From NCBI GenBank assembly GCA_023333565.1, contig JAJKFH010000374.1:62001-126000 (forward strand): a stretch of DNA of 64,000 nt, in the 5' to 3' direction. Below the pieces are notes generated by a model. The model did no database searches. It worked only from the letters and a program-made list of their open reading frames with translations, and was not told the origin of the DNA. Shown here piece by piece: positions 23,901-37,553 of the stretch. This stretch comes from Puffinus mauretanicus (taxonomy: Eukaryota > Chordata > Aves > Procellariiformes > Procellariidae). Every line of letters starts with the position of its first letter. The first letter of the stretch is position 1. The position numbers and the translations under genes were made by a program.

Positions 23901-26900
23901 TTTTTTTCCCATCGTTGTTCCTTTCATGGTTTTTAACTTCATTGCACTCATTCAAATACTAGAACAGTTATTAACAAAACTCCTGATTGCAGTAGAATTT
24001 CTCGCTGTTCATGCTTTTTATAACTCTTGATGAAATGTCCCATTTCAGTGGAAGAAAAGAACACCAGTAATAAATTACCACAAAATCAGATAGGTATTGG
24101 ATGCACTGCATTTGCTCATACAGCTGGCCAGGAGTGCAGATTTCTTTAGTTGTGTCTATGAGTAGGTCTGAGGGCCTTTTTAATTACTTAGCAAGGGTTT
24201 TTTTTTAGTTTATGCATATGCTATGTGGACTTAGGTTGGTGGAGATGAGCTCCTTATTTTCCTGATGCATTATATTTTTGAGCAATTGAAAGAGTATTAG
24301 CTGTACTAGGACTTACTTTCTTAATGTAGCCTTTGAAGTATTGAGCTTTGTTTGCTGGCATCTTAAAAGAGGGAGGAGAAAGTTTATCTGCTTTGATAAA
24401 CAAGCCTTTAGAAAGAACTGTATGACCTTGCATGAAGAAGAATTGTGATGGGAGGAATGTCTTGTATATTTATTTTATATAATCAGAAGTGGTAAAGTCA
24501 GTTAAAGTGCAGCTTGTTTAAAGTGTAAAGCACTGAGATACCTGTCTAGACCCGAGGCATAGTAAGAGTATTATCATTTAAATGTCTGAATTATAATAAT
24601 TAACATACTTGTTTAACATGCTAATAGTGTATTAAGCCAAACTTGCAAGTTTTGAAAACATTCTAATTTAAATACTTGAGTTGTTTATTTTTCTCAAGTA
24701 TTACAGTTTAAAGTTCTAGAAAATAGACACGGATGACTGTTCCTTATAAAACAAAGTATTAACAATTTTTTTCAGACATGTTGATATTACACTTGGGTAA
24801 AACTGTTAAAAATGTCCCATAGCAGGAAGCTTGCATGTCTTGTGTCTTCCCACAATGAGAAATTGCATTATGAAAACTGTGGTAGAATGTGGAGTCTTTG
24901 TTACTTTTTGCAAAACTCAGTGCTGCAATTCAGAGAGGAATCATGCTTGTTTCCAATTCTACTATTTTACAGGATTTCGTTCCAACTCAAAAGGTACTTT
25001 TTTCAATATTGATTTCTATGTTCCTCTGTGCTTTCTAGTTCCCTTGACAAAACAACTAAAGCAAATAGCATGAAACAAAATCTTGTCAACTGGTTCTGCA
25101 TTGTCCAGTGAAAATATCTTCAAGAAAATCCAAGGACACTGAACCTACACATTTCTGAAAATGTGATTGTGGATTTAAGTTTGCCTTTATTTTTTCTACT
25201 GAGAAGGTAAAAAGTAAAATGTTATGCAAAATACTGATTCTTAGCAAGGTATATGACAAAACTGAAGAAATGAGAACAAACCTGTGGCAGAAATGGTCGT
25301 GAGTGCACAGAATTTTCACAAACCGGTTCTCAAATGTCAGATGAGCCCTTCTGCATAACTGGTCCCTCATCCATCCTGTCCTCTGCATGCTAACTCTCGC
25401 ACTTGGGCCATGTGTAAAACAGCTAGCGCTTAGACTTCAGCTCCCTTTTCTATGCTCTATACTGTTGGTCCTGTCTTCTTTCCACTCATTGAGAGGAAAG
25501 GAATTCCAAGCTTTCATAAAGAGTTACCTTATCTACCCTGTCTGTTTTCGAGCACCACTTCCCCATTGGAGTCTATAAGGCTGTCTTCCTGAAAGCCATT
25601 GTTATTCTAGCTGCCACCTTCCTCTTACTACCGTGCCTTTTTTGCAAAGTAAGAAAAACAGACTCCCAACAATCTGTGGTAGAATCCCATCTCAGCTGCA
25701 CCTTTCATTCCTCTCCTCTTTTGTCCAAGTGGGTTCAAGGTAAGTGTCATGTGGTGATGGGGCAGCCAGACATAAGTGATTTTAGGGGCTGGAGAGAGGA
25801 AAATTAGCGGAAAGAGGAGCGAGATGAAAGGCTGGAAGAAACTTTTTTGGTTCTGTCTCTCATTCCTTCTAAATACAAGCAACCAGTTCTTGAGGTCACT
25901 TTCTCTGATTTGAGCCTGCTAGCCATATCAAAAGGTGGTGTGCAGGTGCTTAGGTACTAGGGGGGGCGGGAAGCAGATCTGTACGATCAGGTTGGAGAAT
26001 GGTGGAGGTGAGCTTCATATCAGCACTGAGGCACAAATCACTTTTCAGTATTAGGGATCAGGTGAACAACAATCAGGTGAAAAGAGCACTGAGCAGTGAA
26101 GATACCGTGGAGTTTGATTCCATTGGAAATTCTGTGAGGATGGGATAGAGACAAGATGATTGATGTGGCAAGTGGATGAAGTGATGCAAAAGCGAATATT
26201 GGAACTTAGGAACAATTGAAGTCACGATTACACACTTTAAATTGCAAGTTGCTCTTTTTAAAAAAAAGAAAAACCAACAGGAAACACGTGTTACCACTTC
26301 TCCTTTTTAAATTTACTTGTACGATTAAGCATAGGTGCTTGAAGAGCAGAGTTCTGTGCTGTTGGGAAAAAATCATTGTAAAGGTTAAAATTATCATTTA
26401 AGGTAACAAAGCTTTTCCTTGAAAATTTTTTATGCTAAGTCTGCTATTTGAATGTTTCATTTTTAAAAATGCATGTTTTTCTCAGCTTAATTTCTTAAGT
26501 TCTATCAAAATATTCTTAACATGTTAAAAGAGCCATCATTATAAGCAATGCAGAAATGGCGGTTGTAATGAGCTTCATTTATAATAAAATAATTATTTCT
26601 TATCAGACAGATTTTTTTTCATTGAACTACTCATACAGTTGGAAGATAGGTCATCTTCCATGAAAGATTTTAGGGAAAATAGTTTCATCTCTTGACTTGC
26701 TAATGAGAACATTGGATGTTAGAGTTTGCTTCAGTGGTTTTGGTTTATGTTTTAAATAGCAGCATGGAACTACTTATGTTCATTTCCATGGTTCTGTCAC
26801 AGCTAAATACTTTATTTCATACTTAATGTAGTTTTGAATGTGTTGCTTCATGAAGAAATCTAGTAATTCAGTTTGCATTGTAGTCGATAATAAGTAGAGA

Positions 26901-27295
26901 TGAATGTTTGTATCCTTGAACCGACACAATGGTTACTCTTCCTATCTGCAGAATGTAAAAGTTCTAGTAGTTTTCTTTAAAAATCAATGGTAATTGGTTT
27001 TTTCTGAGACTGTCACAGTAAATCACTATTTTTATCAGCTAACAATTTGAACTTCTCTGTAATACAGTATCTGAAATGAATGAAAAATAAAAATTCAGGT
27101 AAAGTGTGAGTAGTAAAAATATGGTCACTAAGTGAACAGTATTTTCTCTGATAGTTACATATTTGCGGAGTGGCTCTTAATATAATGTAAGGAGGATTAT
27201 GTATTGCTTGGAAAGAAATTTTGTGTTTTCCAAATTGAGCAATCCTACAAGCTCTTTATTAAGTTCATTATTTGGCTGAATCGAGTTGGTGGGTT

Positions 27296-27385
27296 TCTCT
27301 TTGTGGGTTTTTTTTTTGTTGTTGTTTTGGGTTTCTTTTTGTGGTTTGAGTTTTTTAAATTTTGTTTCTGTTTTTTTCTTGGAAT
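27296..27385. repeat. T/G-rich low-complexity tract
   Basis: This is a run of T homopolymers interrupted by GGG and GTTGTT. The lysine-rich 127-codon minus-strand frame across it is an artefact of composition. Confidence 0.75.
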
Positions 27386-30300
27386 AGTTTAGGGACTGAA
27401 TGCATTGAATTTTCAGTTGAAATTGTGGCTGCACATAAATCTGAGAGAAGATAAGCAGTAATCTATCGCAGTTTAAGTGGTATTGAGGTTCCAGCTGATT
27501 GATTGACTCGCCGTGAGCACATTTCTCTCTGGGTTGCAGAGCAGAATGTTTGTAAATCACGCACAGTTGGTAAACCTTTAGAAAGAGGGGAATGAAAGAA
27601 TAAAAGGTGATAGTTGTTCCTGAGTGAAGTTTTATAATGATTGTTGTCTAACTGGCAAAGAAGTATATGTGTTGCATTCTATCATAAGGCCCAGTGGCAA
27701 GAACACTTCTATTGTAACTTCTCATAGAATATTACTGTTGAGTGACTTGCTTTGCGTAAACGATTATAGTCTTCTCTTAAATTAATAAGTGAAAACTGGA
27801 TTAATAATTTTTACAGTGGTTATTGTATATGTGAATGACTGATAAAATCCAGAGGGACTTTCTAAAATTATAACAATTTATGTTTGTAAATTATTTTATA
27901 CAAAATAATGTAGGTATTGGTAGAATAGTTAGGAATAAAAGGTTAAGTCAGTTGGTTTGAAATTTTTCTTTCAAAATAATATCTGTGTGAGTTGTCTTGG
28001 GATTTTTCTCCTCTACTTTGTTACTTTGAACCATTGATGTGGCTTACACATTTTTGTTTACTAGTTTGCTGTTTCTGTTATTTAAATTTTCAAGCTAAAC
28101 CTTTCAAAGGGAAGTGAAGAAAACATCAACGTTCCTGATGGTCCTATTAAGAAACACTGAGGTTATAAAACTGTTGAGAAACAGAGAAGGCAAACACTGC
28201 TGGGTGGTGGTTGATGATAAAGTGTGTCACGCTTTGAATTAGTTCTCGTTGGCCCTGGTTGAGTGGATGGTATTGGAAGTCTAAAGACATTCAACTGCGG
28301 AGTCTGTTGTCAGGCCATCCAGTTTGTGCAGTCAGTAGGTAGATAAGCTGCTCAAGTTGTCCAGGTTTGAATTAAGTGTGAAAAGTGCAATTTAACATGG
28401 TAAGTGAGGGACCTTGGTTAACAGAACATGTTTATTTTATTTGACTTGTACCTTGTAATTTTAAGAGACAGAAAAGCCATGGAATAAACAAATACAGTAA
28501 AAATACAGTTTGTTTGTCCCATGAGAACTTATTAAGAATTAAGTGATGTATTTGTGTTTAGGTTCGGAAATGTTTTAAGGTACCTTCTGTTGAAGGTTGA
28601 AACTACGGTACAGGATATTCTGTGGTGTGCTTCTAGTTGCTTATGTGCTTTGCACATGTTGCAGTTGCATGATGGGAGGGGACCAGTCTCCACTCAATTC
28701 CTCCATGTGTCCAGGTTTTGTTGGTTTTTTTCCCAAAAGAAACCAGAGATACAAACAGGGAGGAAGCTGGAGATGTGCTGTGGTGCAACTCTTAAAGCAG
28801 ATGTTTGCGAGAGTAGAACAGCTGTGTGCACTGCACACCGTCTTTCCTGCAGTTGGGTGCGCTGTGAAACATTACTGCTCCACAGCATAGATCTGGTGCA
28901 AAAGAAGGAACTTGTTGGGATGTAAAATAGTTGAAATACATAGAGAAGAAAGCAGAGACCTGACTCCTGACACGTCCCTGAAAACTTATATGGGAGATAC
29001 CGAGTGCTGTCGAGGAAGGTGCTATCCAGTAAAACCAAGAGATATGTAAAGACTGAGGTTGTGTGTACATTACTTTCCAGGAATTGCCGCAGAGTCTCTC
29101 ATTTAAGAATATCTAAGATACAGCCGCTTCTTCAGCCCCTAGGAGCTACTATCAGGTGGCAACAGAGGAAGGAGGTAATTTTAAGATCAAGTAGGAGAGA
29201 AGGACTTGCTTCCTTCTTTTTAAGTCCGTGGTAGACAGACTAATTCCTACCTACTAACAGGAGCAGTGTGAAAAGGTGCTTTCATGTAAGAGGGTCTTAC
29301 CCTTTGTTACCTCTATCTGCTAGATTATATAGCTTCAGTGGATATTCACATGGATCTGTGTATAAGCAATTAGGAGAGCTGTTATTGATCTATATATAAA
29401 TTTTGTATACTGTTTTTATTATAACAGTAACATCTTAATTGTTTTAAGTCTGCCTGGGCAGATTTGAAGCATTTTTCCTGGTGTTGAGTGGTAAACACTT
29501 CTTTAAAATTGTTCTAGGAAAAGTGTCACAAATTTGGTTGATTGGTTTTTTTTAATGACAGGGTTGAAATAATGCAAAGCTGTAATAATCCAATGAAACA
29601 TTCTGTCAACCTGCGTCATCTATAGGATTTGATATGCCTGGTATTTGCATAGGACCTCAGTATACTACTTGGCTGCAGAAGAAAACTATTTCCAAAAAAG
29701 TTTAGACGAAAGAAGCGATGGGGATGCACACATACTTTTCTTGAATTTGTATTGAACCATGTTGCGCTCAATGCTGCCAATTCCCAGTGGCCCAACCTAT
29801 TTTCCTTTGAAACAAGCTACGGATAGCATCTAATCCTAATTAAAGTTTATTAAAACTTCATACTAGTACTAGACTAATTATAGGTAGCATAAAAGACACT
29901 GATTTTTCTTTAATCAAAGTATAGTCTTGTCTACAGCCATATTAAATTTAAGCTTGGATGACAAACCTCTTGGTATGTCAAAGCTTATTACTTAACAGCA
30001 AATGTTTTTTGTGGGAAGGCTGTGTTTGTACTGGGAGTGCAGTTCGAATTTTATGTGAACTTAATTTGAGGGTTCATCTGTTTTGGTGATACACAGTACA
30101 GATTTTTTTTTTTCCATAGAGTAGACAGGCCAGTGTAGATGGGACTGATTTGATGCACAGTACCAGTGCATTGCCACTCTTACTAAATGTCATTATCATT
30201 TTTAATGACTGGAGAAACCAAGCTTGCTGAGCTTTCTTCCATGTTCTGTTGGGACTGTAGGTTTTGAAATAAGTCTTTAAATGTTTTTGCTTTGAGTTAT

Positions 30301-31008
30301 CAGTGCATATCCTTCTGCCAGTTGTTTTTGTTCTTGTTCTTTCAGTAAATGACTCATTCTCCTGGTTTGCTTTAGTTTCTGGACTTTCTCTTTTGTTCTA
30401 AGAGCCTAGATAATGAATTGTAGCAGAACTTAACGTTAAATGTCAAGAATACATTTCAAGAAAGTGCTACCTTTGTAAAGAAAAAGCCTAACTGTTCTCA
30501 GAAAAGCAGTATTTTTGAACTGCTGATTAGACATGGAAAAAATTTGCATGTTAATTCCAGTTCTTTTGCAGCATATGGCCAATTTCTAGCTAGATATTTT
30601 TTACCATTGATTAGGAAGTTCAGTTTCTATATTTAATGTGAAAAGGCTTTGACAGCATTCTGATTTTTACACATGCTTGCTTATTCTGAGTAGAATTTCA
30701 GTAACTTGCATAATTTCAGTAGCAGGAACATTGAAGTTGAGAAACCTAATTTTAAAATCTGACAAGTAGGAGAATTGTTAATGTGGATGTTGTAGCTTAA
30801 AAGTAGCTTGTGTTTGAGGTTCTAGACTGTAAAGATGGAATTAATAGTTTAGACAACCCACAGTACATGCTGTAATTAATGGAAATTTCAGTATTTTAAA
30901 AAACTCACCTTCATAATATAAACAGTCTTCAACTTTAGTTTCTGATATGTACTTTTTTTTATTGAATTGTTTTGCTTTACCAAATCTGGGCGAGTGTGTA
31001 TAATTATG

Positions 31009-31022
31009 TTGCCCTCTAGTGG
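31009..31022 (-). promoter_or_regulatory. CTCF-like motif
   Basis: On the minus strand the site reads CCACTAGAGGGCAA, matching 13 of 14 positions of the core CCASYAGRKGGCRS. It is in the large SLMAP intron. Occupancy is not shown by sequence. Confidence 0.4.
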
Positions 31023-31872
31023 TTGTAACTCAGGTTTAAATAGTAAAAAGAAAAGGCATTTTCATAATTAGGGAAGGGATTCAATGATTCTTGCTTGCAA
31101 ATGATTAGGTATGTTGTGGTTTTTACAGTAGCAATGTGTTCACTGGTCTGTGGAACGGCATAGTACTTCCATGAAAACTGAGTAACACCAGGATTGTACA
31201 AAGAAAACGCAATAGCTATTATATAATTTGATAGTAGGGAACACCACCCATAATTATTATGACAGAAATAAAAAAAAAATCTTGATGGATTTATTGTATA
31301 ATTTAACTTTTTTCTAATCTTATGAGATTATCCTTAGTGCCTTATTGGTGTGCTGGTTATAGTGTTTGGGGATGTGCCTTTGGCTACTGCATTGGAAGAG
31401 TATAGTGGCACTTTGTAACTGTTTGAGGCTTTGGATTCAACTTTCAGGTGAGTGGATGTTTAAAAAAAAATTTCAAGTCCTTCAGGCCACCTATGTTAAT
31501 TTGCTGTTTTGTGATTCTTGGTAGGCAGAATGATTTTTTTGCTTCATATTTTCTCTACAACTGCCCCTTTTTTGTCTAGTTCAAAGCATCACAACTGAGT
31601 TAATGGGAAAAATCATTTGATGACCCTTCATTCATGGGTGAACAATATACCAGCTTTCTACATTGAATGGGACAAGTTCCCTGAATTGGTAGCTGCATGG
31701 AAGAGCTTGGTAGTCAGAAGGACTAGTCATCTTTCTATAATTTTCATATGCTTCTCAGGATTGAAAGTATCTGTACTTCTGTTATCTCTCCCTCTCATCC
31801 CCCCTCTTTTTTTTAATTAAATCAATTTGGAGTAAAAAAAAACTATCAAGCTTTTCCTTACTGCTTTGTTTT

Positions 31873-31891
31873 AAAAAAAAAAAGGGGGGGG
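31873..31891. repeat. A11G8 homopurine tract
   Basis: Eleven A followed by eight G. It continues as a purine-rich stretch to about 31910. Confidence 0.85.
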
Positions 31892-32559
31892 CAGGGAGAG
31901 GAGTATGGAAATAGCTTTTCTGATGATGATACTGAAGTACAAAGCATGACCTGAGTGATTCAATGTACATAGTATCAGCAACTTAATATCGCTGCTTTTA
32001 GGAGATGAACTGTGAAAAATTTCACTGTATGTTTCGAGCCATTAAAAATGCATATCATCTTGGTAAGAAAAATGTTATATTGTGTTTTGTCAGTTGGACA
32101 GTGTGACCTGAAATCTGCATATAGATGGTTGGAGGTGTCTCTGGTTTTCATACCTGGAAGGATCTGCCATTTGGAAAATTACTTGATGGCTGTTTAAAGA
32201 ATTAAAACATTGATGGAGGATATTTCTTTTTGGACTGACAATCTAGAACCGCTGGTGCTAGAAAGAGGTTCTTTTTGTACTTTGAAAAATGTTTTCCATG
32301 TTTTAGAGGGAAATATGGCACACTTAGTCCAAAAAAATTGCAAGGCTTGATAATGTATTTTCTGAGAGATGTCAACAACTATTCTCTCAGGCTTCACAGC
32401 TGAAAGGGTGGGAGATTGCCAGCAGTACTTTGCAATTCCCTTGCCCCTGCTCCTCGTCCCCACTGGCAGATTGGTCATGGGCACTTATCATGTGTTCTAA
32501 ATACATTTTTGTTGACAAAGAGATTAAGAGATTTTAAAAGGCATTCAGGGTTGTGGTGT

Positions 32560-32616
32560 TTTTGTTTTGGGGTTTTTGTTTGTTTGTTTGTTTTGGGTTT
32601 TGGGTTTTTTTTTTAG
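32560..32616. repeat. T/G-rich simple repeat (GTTT-type)
   Basis: GTTT units pass into GGGTTTTGGGTTTT and a poly-T run. Composition only; no function seen. Confidence 0.7.
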
Positions 32617-33140
32617 CTTTTCTGAAGAATAAAATTCATGGGCATAGTGTTATCGGTGTAACGTCCCTGATGACTTTGTGGGTATGACGGAAAATAGCTA
32701 GAAAAAAGACAACAGAATACTTTTGTCTGTAGAAAGCTATACTGGAATAATTACCTTGGCAAGTTTTGCCACATTAGCAGATCTTTTAATCTGTAAACCC
32801 AAGGTACCATGTATGTGATTTTTGCCCTCGACTAAGACCAGTAGGAATCATGAGTCACTGTGTTTGAAACTGTAATTACCATATCCTTGAACACCTTATC
32901 TGTGTTCTGCCCATTCTTCTGTGTCTGCTGGGGTTGTTCTGATGTTCCGAACTGGTGAGAAGGCTGCAGCACCTGCCCCTTGTCCTGAAGCCAGTGGGAC
33001 ACAGCTAAAGAAATGGCTGACTAATATTCTCTAAGATGGCCTATGAAAAATCAAACATCAGCTCATACGATCTCTCACATTGCTGGCAGACCCGTCTCAG
33101 TGTGTGGATGCATGCCATAGGTATTTCTTTCCTTAAGCTT

Positions 33141-33160
33141 AAAAAAAAAAAAAAAAAAAA
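33141..33160. repeat. poly-A tract (20 A)
   Basis: Twenty consecutive A residues in the large SLMAP intron. No adjoining retroposon body was recognised. Confidence 0.9.
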
Positions 33161-36100
33161 TCTTTTTTATTGTAAAATTGTTGATCTCAAAGGAACACCA
33201 GAATAATCTACCTTTGTTAATGAACACCAGCATTCAATTACTGCTTGCTTTGAAAGTTTTGACCCAAGAATGAGTTGCAAATAAATACAGCCTCCTCCCA
33301 GACTATTTTTGCTCTCACTTTGTTGGAGGTATGGCTTGGCAGTGCCTTAAGTACAAATATTAAACTCCCAATTGTCAAATTTCTTCTCTGTGCTGGAAAA
33401 TGAATTTTCCGTCTTTGGATGGAGCCGCACCCTTTTCTGACAGTGTTTGGTTTCCAGTTAATTGCATTTGCTCTCTGTATGGAATGCTGAAGTTCAAAAC
33501 ACAGAATGAAAATAAATTAAATTTAGTATTTTTTTAAAAAAGTTTTGGTTCTTATTTGATGCAGAGAAGTCTTCAAGAAAACAGAGCATATTGCTCTGGT
33601 GACCCCTTGTTTTCAGTATGAGGAAGTGTGCAGTGAACTCTCACTACACTATATTTTGGTAATATTTGTGGTTTGGACGTGTTACAAAAATATCTAGTTT
33701 GACATGATTAAAATTAGTACAGTGTCATTTGTATTTAGGCAGTTCTTTTGAGTTAGAACTTGTACTTCTGCATCTTTATTGGCTGCATTGAATTTATATC
33801 ACCATAACAAGCTTATCCTCAGTATGGTCATTTTAACTGTAGTTTAGAAATGTGCTGAACATTATTTCCTTCTTACACCTGTCATCTGTTAATAAAAACT
33901 TCAGGAGCAGATGATGTCAGAAAGCAAGAAATCCTTGCTTTGTGCAAAGGAGAGATGAATTAACTAGGCCTGCTGCAGATGATTGTTTAAAAAAATAAAT
34001 ACTGTAGTCACATTAGAAAAGTCCTTTCAGATGGAGTATGTCCCTTCCTAAAAGGAAAGGAGACAACAACTTCATAAATTTTTCAGGATATTTTTAGAGT
34101 TTTATGTAGTGTTACTGTGACAATACCAAACCACTATTGCATTTGAGGTGTTTGTGAAATCTGATGTGGTTTTCTTCTTTACCTGAACATGTGATCACTG
34201 GGAGTTTTCTCTGTCATAAAACAGCAGTAGTATGGAATTAATGATAGTAGGTAAACACAGTACCTTATGTGGAAGGAGTAGAAATGAGGAAAAGTTGAAA
34301 TCGTTTCAACAGCTTCTCTCTTTATTCTCTGTAGAGTTGAAAAGTGAACATGTGAGAAGAGATTCTTCTTTGCAAGGAGTAGAGGAGCTTTGATGTAATG
34401 ATTAACTAATTGGAGAAACTTAGCAGTGTGTAGCAAGATTGTTAAGCAGCTTTTGTAGTACTGCACCTGCCTTGAAAAGTCTGGCATTATGGTTGAGAGT
34501 TGGAGTTTCTTGATGATAAACTAACAAGCTTGTAAGTAGATCTTCTCTTCTGGCTCTTCACCTGGTGGAGTACTTGGTAATCTTCTGTTGTGGTTTTTCT
34601 CCAATTTGCTTGTAAATGAAAAATGTAATTGTTTGCTGATACAAATTTAATAATGTTACTTTCTTAAGGAAAATTTCAATTTCAGTTGAATTTTTGCTAA
34701 TCACTTAGTTATCTTGTTAATTCAAGATTTTTGAGAAAGCAGAAACAATGGATAATGTTAGTGTTGGATTTTTTGTTGTAAGTATTTACTGTGTCAGGTC
34801 CTGATACTATTTCAAGATTTCCTTTTTTTTTTTTAAACATTTGTTTTTCATGTCTTCTGCTTTTTTCTGTCAATTCTGCCTATTCTCCAATGTTTTCCCA
34901 CTAAAACAATTTAGTGTTTATTTTGGTAGGTGTTATAGATCTTTGGTTTTAGTTTTTATTTATGCAAGGTTTTAATGAGATCAGTCTCTTAAAATTTAAA
35001 GACCAGGAGAGATTTATGCCTTACCTCTGGTCTTAAATTAGGGCAAAGCTATGTCCAAACATGATAAATCTCCCTTGTTATGTCATACTTTTCATTGCTG
35101 TAGTCGGAGATAAGACCACAGTTTATTTTGATCTTGCACTTTATAAAGTTTGTCAAAGAGTGTTACTATCAAGTTTAACCACTTCTTCTTGATTGTGAAT
35201 TTAAGAATAAAAATTTTAGTTTTATGAATGGTCTTAGCATTTTTCCCTAGTGCAGAATATTAGTACAGGTGCTTTTGCCACTTGAAGGTAAGAGTAAATT
35301 GCAATGATAAATTGCAAACCTTTAGGAACATATATTTGGAAAAAAACCTAGTTATATACGGGAACCTGCTCTTTGCAGAGCTCATAATTCTTTATTCATT
35401 TTATCTGGATACATGCAACCTACAAATACAGTCTTTGGGACTTTGTACACTTCAAGATAAAGTTTACTTTCATTATTGCAAAGCTTGAGTATGTAATGTT
35501 GCCAAACTCTCATTAAATTTATTACAGTAAACATAGTATTAAGCTTTCAGTCTAGTTTTGGAGGAAAGTATTAATGTAAGGGCATCAGGATTGATGAGTA
35601 TTTCAGCAATATTTTATACTTAGAAGTTATTATCTTAAGCGATTATCCTGAAGAAGCCTGAATTTCTGGCTAATGGCCTGTTAGGGCATTTTGTTCCTTT
35701 ATTTTAAAGCCATATTAAGTTGCAGTATATTTCTGTAATTGATTAATATAGAGAACACAGTAACATTAAGTGAAACCCAAGAAAGTCACCTTGTCCGTAT
35801 GTTTTCCCCAGGATAAATGTTTGATGTGGTTATAGAAGTTGATGTGAATTACACAAAATGATCACTGGTATCACAGTGATACATGATACATAGCTGTATT
35901 AATGACTGCGTAACAAGAGTCTGAGCTTCCTTAATGAAATAGAGCAGAACAACTTATTTGCAACAAGTACAATATCCTTCTAGAAACCTGGGTTTTATCT
36001 AGTTTTTACAGTTTTTATGAGTCCATTACACTAATCAGGTTTTTAATACAGAGCAGGAAAGTTTTTTCAAAGTCTCTGTATGTTGTGTAAGGTATTGTCA

Positions 36101-37521
36101 TCTATGACAACAGTAATACAAAGCAAGTCTCTTCCTTATATTGCTTTTGTATTCTAAGGAGTCAGTTTGAGCATCTTGGGACCATGTGTGAGTAATCATT
36201 TCTCAGGAATCTTTCCTTTGATTGCACTTTATTGTAAGTGTATTTTAGCTTAGCACTTAAAGCAGAATATACCTTAAAAATCTCTCAGCATCTTCAGGGT
36301 GAGAATTTCATGTAGAATTAAAATTGTACTTGGGAATTTTCATGTAGGGTGAAAATTCAAATAATTTTTTGTTTTCCTCAAGAAAACTGTATATAATTAG
36401 TACTGAGTTGGGGAATTTTTTTGTAGGAAACTTTTCTGCTTTGTCTATATTCTTAACGGAGTTGCATCTCCTTTTCTGAGGCTGTTAATGTCCTTAATCT
36501 ATTTTGTGATTTACTTACAAAAGGAAGTTTTAAAGCATGGCATATGTGAAGGGACAGACTTTGATTCAGCTGTGAAGAGAATAAATATAAAATTTTTCTA
36601 GTTGTCCTGAAACCATCCAGCATTTGTAGCAGAAGGCTGATTTTCAGGAATTCTTGTGAAGTGAGGACAAGAGTTCTAAAGAGTTGTAATTAGTAACTAT
36701 GGTGACAGATGTCTCACTGTAGCAAGTCAGTCAGCTATATATAAACCAAATTACTTGTAAATTAGAACTCTTCCTCTAGATCTCTTCTTTTTAAAAATAG
36801 CCTTTTGCATCAAAACTAGTGACATTGATGTGGAGAGAGATCTATTTTTGTGTGGTCTTGTCACATTTTGTGGTAAAACATTTTATCTTGATGTTTTTGG
36901 GGAGTATCTTGTCATCCTGCTCCTTTTGACAGTAAATGCATTTCTGGATTATTTGAATAATCTACGGACAGATCAGCACTCATGAGTAACTTTACCTTTT
37001 TGAACTACTTTATTCCACACCTTCTGTTTACTACATAAAATTTTATTCAGTAAGAGGAATGAATATTGTGTACCGTGCCTAGGATTGCTTCAGGTCACAT
37101 CCTTCAGCATGAATCTTCTACATGAATGTACTTATTATAGAATTTTGAGGGATGAGGTGTTACTGCATAATAGAGGGCGGTCAGGACTTGTTCTTCTGTG
37201 ACTGGGCGTTTTACTGCATTTTGCAATTACAGAATGTGATTATTGGGAGCAGTTAACTTCACAACTGTCAAGTTAGGTTACAGGTTGTTGTTTCTAGAAA
37301 ATAGAGTTTGTGAGATTACTTGAATGCCAACAGTTCTGCCAGAGGAGAGTGAGGGCAAATAGGTTAGCAAGGGCAAACATCCTTTCTGATAATGTTTCTA
37401 TTCATGTTGGTTGGTTCCAGGTTTTTTCTGTACAACAAAAAAAAAAAAGACAGGACTTGGGCACCTTTTGTGCAAAGTTTTGGATGAGTGCACAATCATA
37501 GAGTTAGAAGCACTCTATGCT

Positions 37522-37553
37522 TTCAGTATAAACTGTTTTCAGTATAAACTGTT
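37522..37553. repeat. perfect 16-bp tandem duplication
   Basis: TTCAGTATAAACTGTT occurs twice in direct succession (37522-37537, 37538-37553). Confidence 0.9.

Noticed and set aside
27177..27560. 127-codon Lys/Asn-rich minus-strand frame
   Set aside because: It is the antisense of a T-rich low-complexity tract; the residue content reflects base composition.
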